Shown piece after piece: positions 37,300-45,800 of a stretch of 64,000 nt of DNA. Position 1 is the stretch's first letter. Each line of letters begins with the position of its first letter. A model generated the notes under the pieces. The model saw nothing but the letters and a program-made list of their open reading frames with translations. It had not been told where the DNA came from and did no database searches. Source of the stretch: Candidatus Obscuribacterales bacterium (GTDB lineage Bacteria > Cyanobacteriota > Vampirovibrionia > Obscuribacterales > Obscuribacteraceae); assembly GCA_020050685.1 (NCBI GenBank), contig JAGVKG010000004.1:1-64000 (forward strand), in the 5' to 3' direction. The translations under genes were made by a program, and so were the position numbers.

Positions 37300-37602
37300 A
37301 AAGCTGAAATCCCCCTAGTTATAGCAGTTGCTCGTTACCACTATTTCATGCTCAAGAACATGCCGCATGCAAATTGCGTTTTGTGAGATGTTCAGAAGAG
37401 AGTGGGAATGAGCACCAATTCTAGGGGCTTAATTTCCCAACGACCAATGACTATTGATAAAACTACCATGTGCAATTACCACTTGTAGGTGCGTACTTTT
37501 GGTGCCGGCACGCGTTGTAACGGTGCGCGTTGCACTTGCTGTCGTTTTCATTGCAGACGGGCGACTTGCTTAAAAGTTGCAAGATGCGCGAATATTCTAA
37601 GG
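37300..37602. other. Non-coding stretch with a long-range complementary pair
   Basis: I see no convincing gene. CCCCTAG near 37312 and CTAGGGG near 37421 could pair and close a domain of about 110 bases. The right part (37490-37560) has repeated GCGCGTTG/GTGCGCGTTGC-like words. This may be a structured RNA or repeat remnant; the evidence is weak. Confidence 0.25.
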
Positions 37603-37845
37603 TTACGAGGCGCGGCGACGTTTGCGCTTAATTGGTACGATGCGAGTTTTCTGGTCTGCGATTTTTTCTTTACTCATGTCTCGGGACGCGCGTTTACGCG
37701 AAGTTTCTTCTGTGCCGGAACTTGAATTTTTCTTTCTGCCTTGGCCGGACGAAGCCGGAATGCACAGCATCGGCAAGATATAATTGAATGCCACATACGC
37801 TAAGACTGACATAGTGAAAGCCGCCCACAAAGTTCCAAACTTCAT
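37603..37845 (-). CDS. Small single-pass membrane protein
   Basis: AGGAG seven bases upstream supports the ATG at 37845, giving 80 residues. One hydrophobic helix (LWAAFTMSVLAYVAFNYIL, about residues 5-23) is followed by a basic, serine-rich tail ending PIKRKRRRAS. The tail should lie in the cytoplasm. No family recognised. Confidence 0.55.
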   Translation of the reverse strand: MKFGTLWAAFTMSVLAYVAFNYILPMLCIPASSGQGRKKNSSSGTEETSRKRASRDMSKEKIADQKTRIVPIKRKRRRAS

Positions 37846-37930
37846 ACATAAACTCCTATCTTCCAATAGCCGAGACGGAGCTATTACTCAAAAGTTGCAA
37901 TTAAAGGGATATTCTAAGCTTCGCTCAAAT

Positions 37931-38578
37931 TCAGTTGACGCAGCCTTGCCGGGCGTATTTGGCGTAGTTCAATAGATCTGTGGGTGAATTGGTGGCTGTG
38001 GCGAGAAATTGATCGATGATTGGTTCTGTTTTGGATGCGCAATTTAAATGCCAGTGACCCAGACCATGTATTGCGCTTTCCTGGCAGGCGATGTGGGGAA
38101 TTTGTAGGGTCTTGGCCATCACTTCTAATATTGCCTCGTCAATCTTTTGTAAATGAGGCTGATCTGGTGCGCCCCAGGAAGGAAAGAGGTCCCACCACAT
38201 GTAGCATATACTGTTCAAGGGGCTCATCTCGGGATCTGGATCTTTCAACAGATACGAGAGTTTCTCCGTACAATTCTTGGCGAATAAATCTGTGAACACG
38301 TGTTCAATTGCCGTGATGCAATTTATTCGAGCTTGAAGTGGGATATCTTCACGGAATAAAAGATTCGGCGGACCCAATTCTCCGAGCAAGCACCAGAACA
38401 TCGTGTTAAGTGCGTCTGCGGTGTATGTTTGAATCAACTTGCCGGATGATCTGAATAACTGTCCCATCTGTTCGACTGTATTGGTCGGATCAATTTCCCA
38501 GTCGACTTCGTACGGATCCTCTATTAAATAGAGCACCCAATCTTCGAAACTCAAAGTATTTCCTGCCAATCGATCCAC
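37931..38578 (-). CDS. Unknown alpha-helical protein
   Basis: The 215-residue cytoplasmic-type protein begins at GTG directly after the TAA of the upstream gene. It is rich in aromatic residues and helices, for example NSICYMWWDLFPSWG at about residues 122-136 and an AIHGLGHWHLN segment near 172, reminiscent of HEAT-like armadillo turns. No domain recognised. Coupling to the upstream gene suggests a shared function. Confidence 0.6.
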   Translation of the reverse strand: MDRLAGNTLSFEDWVLYLIEDPYEVDWEIDPTNTVEQMGQLFRSSGKLIQTYTADALNTMFWCLLGELGPPNLLFREDIPLQARINCITAIEHVFTDLFAKNCTEKLSYLLKDPDPEMSPLNSICYMWWDLFPSWGAPDQPHLQKIDEAILEVMAKTLQIPHIACQESAIHGLGHWHLNCASKTEPIIDQFLATATNSPTDLLNYAKYARQGCVN

Positions 38579-39142
38579 TTAGGGTTCGAAGGTAGCGGCT
38601 TTCTTTGGCCAAACGACTTTGACAAGATTGCTTTCATCGTGGCTGTTTTCGAAGGCGTCGATCTGCTGAGTCGATGGTGCCATAGCGGAAAGCTTGCTTG
38701 ATTTGCCGAGCGTGACCATCTTGTCCAATACGGTGAACGTCTCTTCAACGTGACGTGCAAGCGCCCGACCTTGCGGTGCGATTTGCTCGACAGTGCCATC
38801 CAAGAATACATGCGACTCTACGCCGCCAATTGGTTGCGCTTGCGGATCCGGATTGTGTCCATCTTGCCATACGCATTGAAAACGCAATTTCAAGGGAGAA
38901 CCCGGCTTGGCTAAAAGCCAAAGCGTTCTGCGAAATCCATGAGTGTTGATTGTCAGTTCGCCAACTAATTCGTCGAAGCTTTCCGGACCTTGTGGCAGAA
39001 GACCTTGAATGCGACCGGCTGGTACACCAAGCTCATTGGCTAACAATTCGACGAGCCCAACAAATGCTGCTACTCCTTGCAAATCGATTGTCTTTCCAAG
39101 GTTGGCCTTTTGACCAGCGAAGTTGTTTGATTGTGACAGCAT
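38579..39142 (-). CDS. Unknown cytoplasmic protein
   Basis: The 187-residue protein starts at ATG after GTAGGTGCACT. The N-terminal half includes LQGVAAFVGLVELLANELGVPAGRI, a predicted helix pair. The remainder is mixed, and the C-terminus contains PKKAATFEP. No signal peptide and no family recognised. It forms a two-gene operon with the following gene, with no base between stop and start. Confidence 0.6.
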   Translation of the reverse strand: MLSQSNNFAGQKANLGKTIDLQGVAAFVGLVELLANELGVPAGRIQGLLPQGPESFDELVGELTINTHGFRRTLWLLAKPGSPLKLRFQCVWQDGHNPDPQAQPIGGVESHVFLDGTVEQIAPQGRALARHVEETFTVLDKMVTLGKSSKLSAMAPSTQQIDAFENSHDESNLVKVVWPKKAATFEP

Positions 39143-39414
39143 AGTGCACCTACTCTATTTGATTTCGCGAAATTTATAGCGACGCGAATAAGTTCCCTTG
39201 ACAAGCTTGTGTGATTAAGCTCACATCATCTAGATTAGCGCATATCCAATAAAGCGGGGAGGGTGGCGACGTATTCATCTTCTACTTTCGCTCGTGCCAA
39301 GATGAACGTGAATAATATTGACAACTTGTTGAAGCTGTCACCAGATTTGATATCTATAATTTGCCGAATCAGGCGGAAAGGGGAAGTCAAGCGACTAAGA
39401 TTTTATCTTCAGAC

Positions 39415-40320
39415 ATGAGCAAGACGATGACAAACAGCGCAAAAACATCTGATTATCCGCATGTATTTATTGATGTACTTCGCCAATGGGCGGAGATGAT
39501 TAAAATTGAGCACACAGTTTTTGCCTTGCCGTTTGCACTTTCCGGCATGATTTTGGCCTCTCCGACAATTCCACCACTTTCCGTCTGGCTTTGGACGATG
39601 CTTGCCTTTCTCGGTGCACGCTCTGCGGCAATGACATTGAATCGCCTGATTGACGCAAATATAGATGCGCGCAATCCACGAACCAGTATGCGGGCAATTC
39701 CCGCAGGCAAGATCAAAAATGCCCAAGCCGCATTATTTGCAATCGGCTCATTTGCTCTAATGCTTTGGGCTGCTTCGCATTTGCCACCACTTTGTCTTAC
39801 GCTCTCGCCCATTGCCGTTATCTGGCTCAGTTTCTATTCCTATACAAAACGTTTTACTTGGCTTTGTCACATTGCCCTTGGTATCGCCCTTGGTGGCGCA
39901 GCTTTAGGCGGCTGGGTTGCTGCCTCTGGCGCGGTAACCGGCTCTGCTCCCTGGCTTTTAGCATTGGCTGTTGCAACATGGGTTTCCGGCTTCGATATTA
40001 TTTATGCCAGCCAGGACATCGCAATTGATCAGAAGGAAAAACTTCATTCCATCCCCGCGCACTTTGGTTTGGCACGCGCCTTATCAATTTCTAGCGCCTT
40101 GCACCTAGTAACAATTGCTTGCCTAATCGTGCTTGGCGCGGTTCTATCACTTGGTCCAATATATTGGACAGGAGCATTGCTTGTTGCTGTTATGCTTTTC
40201 TACGAACACAGCTTGGTTAAGCCAAACGATTTATCCAAAGTTGATGCAGCCTTCTTCAACATAAACGGTTACGTAAGTATCGCCGCTTTTGTCTCTATCC
40301 TGCTTGACAAGATTTTCTAA
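39415..40320 (+). CDS. ubiA: UbiA-family aromatic prenyltransferase
   Basis: The integral membrane enzyme transfers a polyprenyl chain to an aromatic acid in quinone synthesis. NRLIDANIDARNPRT (N76, D80, D84) is the first aspartate motif and YASQDIAIDQ the second. The NPRTSMRAIPAG block matches 4-hydroxybenzoate-type prenyltransferases, including MqnP of the futalosine menaquinone pathway. The ATG at 39415 is preferred over a TTG at 39361. UbiE at 60 kb is a later enzyme of the same pathway. About 300 residues, normal. Confidence 0.9.
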   Translation: MSKTMTNSAKTSDYPHVFIDVLRQWAEMIKIEHTVFALPFALSGMILASPTIPPLSVWLWTMLAFLGARSAAMTLNRLIDANIDARNPRTSMRAIPAGKIKNAQAALFAIGSFALMLWAASHLPPLCLTLSPIAVIWLSFYSYTKRFTWLCHIALGIALGGAALGGWVAASGAVTGSAPWLLALAVATWVSGFDIIYASQDIAIDQKEKLHSIPAHFGLARALSISSALHLVTIACLIVLGAVLSLGPIYWTGALLVAVMLFYEHSLVKPNDLSKVDAAFFNINGYVSIAAFVSILLDKIF

Positions 40321-40410
40321 ACTAGTTTTACCCTTGAAATTCTTTCACACTTGTAATCTGGCTTGCAAGTAGAATGACAGAGTAACAGCACAACATCGCA
40401 GGAAGCAAAG

Positions 40411-41457
40411 ATGTCAGAGTTTGAACATGCAACTCAAGTGTTGCCCACGGGCACATTCTCGGCCGATCCCAATTGTGTGGATAACACAGGAACGTCGACA
40501 GCTTTTGAGAAAGCCAAAGAAGTCCTCCAGCTTGAAGCCGAAGCGATATTGTCGATGCGCGACAGGCTTTCGCCCACATTCGATCAGGCTTTGAATTTAA
40601 TCGAGGGTTGTCAGGGTAAGGTTGTGGTCACGGGCATGGGCAAGTCTGGTCATATTGCTCGCAAGATTGCTGCCACCTTAGCCTCGACTGGCACGCCGGC
40701 ATTTTTTGTTCATCCGGCTGAGCTTCGTCACGGTGATTTCGGCATGGTTGATGCGCGCGATATCGTGATTGCCTTATCCGGGTCTGGCGAAACGCAAGAA
40801 ATTAAATTGATTTTGGAGCCGCTCAAACGTTTGGGTGTGAAGATGATTGCTTTCACCGGCAACGTTAATTCCACTCTTGCGGGATTCTCTGATGTGGTTT
40901 TGGATGTTGGTGTAGAAAGAGAAGTTTGTCCGCTTAATTTGGCGCCAACTTCTTCCACCACCGCAGCACTGGCGATGGGCGATGCGGTGGCAATTGCTCT
41001 CATGGAAAAACGCAATTTCCAAATTGAAGATTACGCTAAGTTGCATCCGGGTGGTGCGCTTGGTCAACGTACAGTTTTGGTGAAAGACATCATGCGCTCC
41101 GGCATCTTGGTGCCGACAGTGGCACTTGGTGATAGCTACAATTCTGTGCTGGCAGAAATTGATCGCAAGCGTCTGGGCTTTACCGCGGTTGTAAATTCGG
41201 AGAAGCGCTTGATTGGCATGATTACAGATGGTGATTTGCGCCGTGCTCAAGTTAAGTGGGGCATTGATGCTTTCAAGAAAGAAGCATCCGAAATCATGAG
41301 CGCAAACCCGAAAACTTTGTCGGAAGAATCACTGGCAGTTGAAGGCTGGAAGATGATGGAAAAGCACTCCATCTCCGATATTTTGATTGTTGATCAACAT
41401 GGTCGCCCAGTCGGCATTGTCGACATTAAGGACATGCTCCGAGCCGGGTTCGCCTAA
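40411..41457 (+). CDS. kdsD: D-arabinose-5-phosphate isomerase
   Basis: It converts ribulose-5-phosphate to arabinose-5-phosphate, the first step to Kdo of lipopolysaccharide. A SIS domain (about residues 55-190) includes GMGKSGHIARKIAATLASTGTPAFF and HPAELRHGDFGMV. Two CBS domains follow at about 225-345, with MIRDGDL-type motif MITDGDLRR. GCAAAGATG start context is weak; 348 residues are slightly long because of the N-terminal extension. The enzyme, with LpxB, supports a Kdo-containing outer membrane. Confidence 0.93.
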   Translation: MSEFEHATQVLPTGTFSADPNCVDNTGTSTAFEKAKEVLQLEAEAILSMRDRLSPTFDQALNLIEGCQGKVVVTGMGKSGHIARKIAATLASTGTPAFFVHPAELRHGDFGMVDARDIVIALSGSGETQEIKLILEPLKRLGVKMIAFTGNVNSTLAGFSDVVLDVGVEREVCPLNLAPTSSTTAALAMGDAVAIALMEKRNFQIEDYAKLHPGGALGQRTVLVKDIMRSGILVPTVALGDSYNSVLAEIDRKRLGFTAVVNSEKRLIGMITDGDLRRAQVKWGIDAFKKEASEIMSANPKTLSEESLAVEGWKMMEKHSISDILIVDQHGRPVGIVDIKDMLRAGFA

Positions 41458-41477
41458 ACAAATACACTTTTTGCGGA

Positions 41478-42134
41478 CTAATTGCTATCTCTAAGATCGT
41501 GTGAGATTGTCGGCACGAGATCTTCTATCTTGCCGCAGAGATCGTAAATGCCCACGGCTTGCTTGCCGATGGCCATGTTATCCAGTTTGTCCGTTGCACA
41601 AAGATTCTTCATAGTCTCAAAATTAGTTTCAAGCTTTTGCATGTAAGCATCTAGTTTGTCCAAATCATCTTTGGTTGTGCCTTGCTTATTTTCTGGAACT
41701 GAGATGGCATCGATGTCTTTTTTGAGCGTGCCGATAAGTGGTGTCATTTGGTTGATGATGTAGGCCGTCCACTTTTTGCTGGCTGGTATCAAATCTTCGT
41801 TTGGACTCTTGCCCTTTTTTACATCAACTGATGGCGTGGCAATGGACAGATCTTCTGGGAACGTAGATACCACCCATTTGTTCTGCTCGACTTCGTTGAC
41901 CATATCGAGAGCTGAGCGGCGCAAATATTTTGTACTTTGCAAAAGTTCTTTCAGTTGACTGAACGTGCTCTGTGTCGAGTTGCTGGCTGAAACCGCCTTG
42001 CTTGTCGATTCTGCTAGCAACCGGTTTTGATTGGCTGACGCCGTGTTATTCAAACAAATCAGTGCAGCCAATGTCAGGCAGGAGGCAAACAATATTTGCC
42101 TTTGACTTCCTGGTCTCCAAGTGGTTGAAAGCAT
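41478..42134 (-). CDS. Secreted helical protein of unknown function
   Basis: The 218-residue protein has a signal peptide (QILFASCLTLAALICLNNTASA) and a mostly helical mature part. Helices of about residues 50-80 and 120-215 are amphipathic and contain few aromatics. The pattern recalls photosystem PsbQ-like or four-helix-bundle proteins, but no specific motif identifies it. AGGAGGAAACTAA upstream is a strong ribosome site. Confidence 0.6.
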   Translation of the reverse strand: MLSTTWRPGSQRQILFASCLTLAALICLNNTASANQNRLLAESTSKAVSASNSTQSTFSQLKELLQSTKYLRRSALDMVNEVEQNKWVVSTFPEDLSIATPSVDVKKGKSPNEDLIPASKKWTAYIINQMTPLIGTLKKDIDAISVPENKQGTTKDDLDKLDAYMQKLETNFETMKNLCATDKLDNMAIGKQAVGIYDLCGKIEDLVPTISHDLRDSN

Positions 42135-42235
42135 TTAGTTTCCTCCTGACAGTCACCGAACTAATTATTACCAAGACAATTCTATATCGACTCTGAGTTA
42201 AAATAGCAGGCTTACGCTGCTTGGAGGAAGAGATT

Positions 42236-42787
42236 ATGGCGCGACTACAGACAATTACTCAGGAGACCGCGACCGGTCGGGCAAAAGATGTGCTCGATTC
42301 CGTGCAAAAGAAAATGGGACGCGTGCCCAACATTTTTTCTTTAATGGCAAATTCGCCAGCCGCTGTGCAAGGCTATCTAAACTTTAGTGGCGCACTTGCC
42401 GATGGACTGCTCGATGCAAAAATTCGTGAAAGTATTGCGATTGTATGTGCTCAGACCAATGAATGCGAGTATTGCCTTTCTGCCCACACGGCAATCGGCA
42501 AGTCGATTGGCATGACTGATGAGGAGCTCAAGCTTGCTCAGCAAGTTACATCGAAAGATCCTAAGGCAGATGCAGCAATTAAATTTGCGCGTTGGTTGAT
42601 TTTGCGCAAGGCTGAAGATGTGAGTGATGAAGACATTGCCAATCTGAAGGCAGCAGGTCTAAATGATGGCGAGATTGCGGAAATTGTTGCTAACGTTGCA
42701 TTGAATATATTCACAAATTACTTCAATCACGTTGCCCAAACGGAAGTGGACTTTCCAAAAGTAAAACTTGCTTTCCCTGTGGGTTAA
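42236..42787 (+). CDS. Carboxymuconolactone decarboxylase-family (AhpD-like) protein
   Basis: The 183-residue protein contains NECEYCLSAHTAIGK near residues 77-91, the CxxC...H redox site of AhpD/CMD peroxidase-like proteins. The N-terminal PNIFSLMANSPAAVQGYLNF block is typical of the peroxidase-related CMD subgroup. GGAGGAAGAG before the ATG at 42236 fixes the start. Probable thiol-disulfide or alkylhydroperoxide reductase activity; partner unknown. Confidence 0.85.
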   Translation: MARLQTITQETATGRAKDVLDSVQKKMGRVPNIFSLMANSPAAVQGYLNFSGALADGLLDAKIRESIAIVCAQTNECEYCLSAHTAIGKSIGMTDEELKLAQQVTSKDPKADAAIKFARWLILRKAEDVSDEDIANLKAAGLNDGEIAEIVANVALNIFTNYFNHVAQTEVDFPKVKLAFPVG

Positions 42788-42850
42788 GCAAGTCGGTAAA
42801 CTAATCGCGCCCAATTGAGTCTCTCGAATCAAGCGCGTTAAAACGATCTG

Positions 42851-42886
42851 GCAAGGCGTCCTATGTGGATGCCTTGTCTTGTTTTG
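42851..42886 (+). terminator. Rho-independent terminator
   Basis: GCAAGGC and GCCTTG pair around an inner TCC/GGA stem (CAAGGC-G-TCC-TATGT-GGA-T-GCCTTG), followed by TCTTGTTTT. It would end the CMD-gene transcript about 65 bp after its stop codon. Confidence 0.7.
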
Positions 42887-43249
42887 GCATTGTGGCGATA
42901 GAGGTGGCAACATTTGTGCGTCGTTCCCACCAAGCTTCAGAAAAGTTCTCCAAAATTACAAGTCTGTTTGTCCAAGTGGGAGAGAGGCTAATTCCATAAT
43001 GCGAGTTGTTTTGGGCATGCAGGTTCTTGGCTGGTTCTTGGCTGTTCCCATCACCGATATATTTTGACGTGGTCTTCATTACGGCCATTGTTGTCTTCCT
43101 TCTTATAATCGCTCCGTCGGTTCGTTCCTCGCCTCCTCCGCTCGGGAGACGCTTACTTCCGATTGCTCACCGCAATCGTTCGTTCGCTCGATGGGCACTC
43201 GTTCTAACCACGGACTTCTCGCCTTCTCCGTTCGCTCATCAGATTCGTA

Positions 43250-43269
43250 GACGACGACCGTCGTCTTTT
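43250..43269 (+). terminator. Possible hairpin terminator
   Basis: GACGAC-GACC-GTCGTC followed by TTTT forms a short GC-rich hairpin with a four-base loop. It could end a plus-strand non-coding transcript from the repeat-rich gap. Confidence 0.3.
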
Positions 43270-43385
43270 GTTTCGCGAGCCAGGCGCTTGCCTTTGCTCC
43301 ACCGGCTGGGTGAATGTTGTTTTTTTACTAAGGGGACATTGTCCGGTGTGGCGCCGGATTAGTCGATGGGAAAATTACGAAGCGC

Positions 43386-44930
43386 TCAAGAAATCTTTCC
43401 CGGCGAAATTTTGAGAGCCTTGTCGGCTGCCCGCCTGGCGGCAAAGATGGCTGATTCCGCGCAAGGAATGCCATACATACTGTTGTGCGCCAAAGTATAA
43501 GAATCGTTTTGCGATTGGTGAATTTTTTCCAGCCGTCCATAGGTGCCTGGTCGGAAGACGACCATGGCGTGTCCCCAACGGGAAAGGACGATTTGCTCCA
43601 GATGGCTGGACATAGATGCGACGGCCTTGGACATTTCTTTTATCAGTGATGCGGAAATTTCTTGGCGATTGCCTTCATATAATAAGGATCGGCCGCCGGT
43701 GCCATAAGCATAGGGGCGATAGGCGGTGAGGACAGAGCCCATGCTGGGCTTGTAGGCATTTTGGGCGATGTATGGTGTTTCGGCAGCAATGAAGTCGGAA
43801 ATTCCGTGCGGTGTAGGGAACCAATTATCATAGTTGCCTTTAAATGCCGGTTTGTTGAAGCAGAAATTGCCGACCAAATAAGCGCCATATTTAAATGCGA
43901 GCAATTGACCTTTGATGCTGTCATTCATGTTGGGGATGATTCGCGATGCCACCAGGGGTGGTGCCGCGACAATTACTTGTTTGCAATCAACGCGATGTAA
44001 TTCACCGTTCTTATCCTGGTAAACAACTGAAGCACCATTGTCTTTTAGATCTATTTGCCAAACAAAGCATCCGGTTTGGCAGCGCCCATGTCCCGATTTT
44101 TCTACTTTCGATTTGAGGGCGCGAGCAATTGCTGGGTTGCCGCCTTGGAAGACGTAACTTTCGTTGAACAAGTCTGCAACCAAATCAATCATTGCCAGCG
44201 CCGATACTTGTTGAATGCCACCACACAAAGACGATAAGCAAAAATTGTCTAGAATCGCTAAGAATTTTGGATCGTATCCTTTTAATAGCGAAGCAAAAGT
44301 CTGCCCATCTAATTTAGCAAGTTGTGGATTGAGCGCTGGGAATTGCCATTCCCGGACGAGCTTCAGCAGTGGCTTGAATTCGTTTTGCAGGCGAGCAAAT
44401 TGCTTTGCCAGATCTGGTCTGCAATTAGAGTCTGTTCCCTGATCCCATTTCCCTGAGTTACCTAACCAGCTGTTTCTCTCCGGACCGAGCACGGCAGGCT
44501 TGATACCCAGCTCGTCAATTAATTGACCAACGATGCCATCATTAGTGCCAAGGTAGGCTGCGCCCAGCGAATAATCCATGCCGCGATAACTGCGTCCAAT
44601 CGAGTTGCCGCCAAATTCATCGTATTGTTCTAACAACAAAAAATTGTGGTCTTTTAAATAGTAGGCAGAAGTCAGCCCGGCAACTCCACCGCCGACGATG
44701 ACAAAGTCGACTGTTGCCTCAGCGTTTTTGGGAAAGGTCGGCAGCTCTCCGTCGCGCAATTTGTGCCCACGCTCAAAATTGTCGCCCAACCAGGGGGACA
44801 ACTTATGGTGGTAGACGGACTCAAGCGCTCGCTTGATTTTTGCTTGAGCTTCCGCGCTATAAAGCGATGTGCCGCCAAAGGCAAGCAGCCAAGTCAACGA
44901 TTGCAAGAATTCGCGTCTGCTTTTGTACAT
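43386..44930 (-). CDS. Tat-exported FAD-dependent amine oxidase
   Basis: The N-terminus MYKSRREFLQSL carries a twin-arginine motif (R5, R6) before a hydrophobic stretch ending near YSAEAQA, indicating folded export by Tat with bound FAD. VDFVIVGGGVAGLTSAYYL is the Rossmann motif near residue 75 and LLLEQYDEFGGNS the second flavin block. The C-terminal AESAIFAARRAADKAL fits the flavin amine oxidase family. 514 residues. Substrate unknown: may be an amine or a carotenoid-like compound. The HigBA-type and other neighbours do not help. Confidence 0.8.
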   Translation of the reverse strand: MYKSRREFLQSLTWLLAFGGTSLYSAEAQAKIKRALESVYHHKLSPWLGDNFERGHKLRDGELPTFPKNAEATVDFVIVGGGVAGLTSAYYLKDHNFLLLEQYDEFGGNSIGRSYRGMDYSLGAAYLGTNDGIVGQLIDELGIKPAVLGPERNSWLGNSGKWDQGTDSNCRPDLAKQFARLQNEFKPLLKLVREWQFPALNPQLAKLDGQTFASLLKGYDPKFLAILDNFCLSSLCGGIQQVSALAMIDLVADLFNESYVFQGGNPAIARALKSKVEKSGHGRCQTGCFVWQIDLKDNGASVVYQDKNGELHRVDCKQVIVAAPPLVASRIIPNMNDSIKGQLLAFKYGAYLVGNFCFNKPAFKGNYDNWFPTPHGISDFIAAETPYIAQNAYKPSMGSVLTAYRPYAYGTGGRSLLYEGNRQEISASLIKEMSKAVASMSSHLEQIVLSRWGHAMVVFRPGTYGRLEKIHQSQNDSYTLAHNSMYGIPCAESAIFAARRAADKALKISPGKIS

Positions 44931-44932
44931 AA

Positions 44933-45358
44933 TTATTTACGCCACTCCCATGGGTTAATCACAGGTACGCCCGCAGCAATAAATGGAGCGACATCTCGGG
45001 TTGCAACGGAGAAGCCATGAACAAGCGCAATCGCGGCAATCTGTCCGTCTGCAACGGAAACAGCACGACCACTCGCCCGTGCACTGCCGACCAGCCGCGC
45101 ATAGACTGTCGCGGCTTTCTCATCGAACGGCAAGATTCTTGAACCAAACAGTTTGATCATTACTTCGTTCAATGTAGCACGCAGTCCTTCCTTGCGTTTG
45201 CCAACCGGCAGGAACTCCACGCCAACCAAAAGTTCTGAAAGGCTGGTTGCCGTCAAATACAATGTTTCGGCAGCTTGCTCATCCAGCCATGTTTTAACCG
45301 CGGCACTGCCATTGGCTCTCATGGGCTCAGCGACGACGTTCGTATCGAGAATAATCAT
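44933..45358 (-). CDS. vapC: PIN-domain toxin (VapC/FitB-like)
   Basis: The 141-residue protein has the PIN acidic pattern: MIILDTNVVAEPM (first Asp at 5), E42 in LSELLVGVEFL, and the late VADGQIAAIA aspartate near 103. PIN toxins are Mg-dependent RNases. The DTNVxxE start is characteristic of FitB. The ATG overlaps the antitoxin stop by four bases. Confidence 0.9.
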   Translation of the reverse strand: MIILDTNVVAEPMRANGSAAVKTWLDEQAAETLYLTATSLSELLVGVEFLPVGKRKEGLRATLNEVMIKLFGSRILPFDEKAATVYARLVGSARASGRAVSVADGQIAAIALVHGFSVATRDVAPFIAAGVPVINPWEWRK

Positions 45359-45594
45359 TCAAATGATGCTGGTTCGGTGGGTGACTGGTCGCGGCTGATT
45401 TTGTTAACGAGCTCTGCAAACCGGTGCTGAAGTGCGGCTAGCTCCGAGCCAATTTTTAGGCGCTGACTGGGTTGCACTGCTTCTTGGAGAATCGCGCGGA
45501 TCTCGGCTTCTGTGCTGCGCCCATGCTTGGCGGCACGCACCTTGAGGGCGCGGTGGGTTGCATCAGGCAGATTGCGAATGGTGACGACAGCCAT
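45355..45594 (-). CDS. vapB: Ribbon-helix-helix antitoxin (FitA/VapB-like)
   Basis: The 79-residue protein starts MAVVTIRNLPDATHRALKVRAAKHGRSTEAEIR (partly quoted). That matches the FitA-type Arc/MetJ fold: an N-terminal beta strand for DNA binding and two helices. The C-terminus would neutralise the PIN toxin encoded by the next gene. A 9-bp palindrome lies 21 bp upstream of its start. Confidence 0.9.
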   Translation of the reverse strand: MAVVTIRNLPDATHRALKVRAAKHGRSTEAEIRAILQEAVQPSQRLKIGSELAALQHRFAELVNKISRDQSPTEPASFE

Positions 45595-45614
45595 GTGACT
45601 TCACTCCTGTACTT

Positions 45615-45633
45615 ATGCTATCAATGATAGCAT
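45615..45633. promoter_or_regulatory. Operator palindrome of the vapBC/fitAB pair
   Basis: ATGCTATCA-A-TGATAGCAT is a perfect 9-bp inverted repeat with one central base, 21 bp upstream of the antitoxin start codon. Ribbon-helix-helix antitoxins typically bind such repeats to repress their own operon. Confidence 0.7.
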
Positions 45634-45800
45634 TTCTTGAAAATGATATCAAGTCTGCCTCGTAGATATCGGGCTCTTGGATTCCATTTTCATTAGCGCC
45701 ATACAATCCACTTGCTTGATGCTAACTGTAGAATAGCAGTTGACTTTTCAAGATGTCAGCAAGACATCGCAATTATTGGCTACGCCAGGACGGGAACAGG

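Larger units (their letters stand above)
42788..43385. other. 600-bp gene-free region with hairpins and pyrimidine-rich repeats
   Basis: This gap between convergent genes holds a strong terminator at 42851-42886, a tandem 11-bp repeat GGTTCTTGGCT at 43022-43043, and from about 43085 to 43320 a pyrimidine-rich stretch with repeated words such as TTCGCTC and CTCGCC. A perfect 7-bp hairpin CGATTGC-TCACC-GCAATCG lies at 43160-43178. No protein-coding frame is convincing. It may be a repeat element or a non-coding RNA. Confidence 0.45.

Noticed and set aside
39318-39360. TTGACA and TATAAT upstream of ubiA as one promoter
   Set aside because: Spacing is about 31 bp, so they cannot serve the same promoter.
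43064-43109. Promoter-like TTGACG and TATAAT in the repeat-rich gap
   Set aside because: The boxes are about 35 bp apart, far from the workable spacing.
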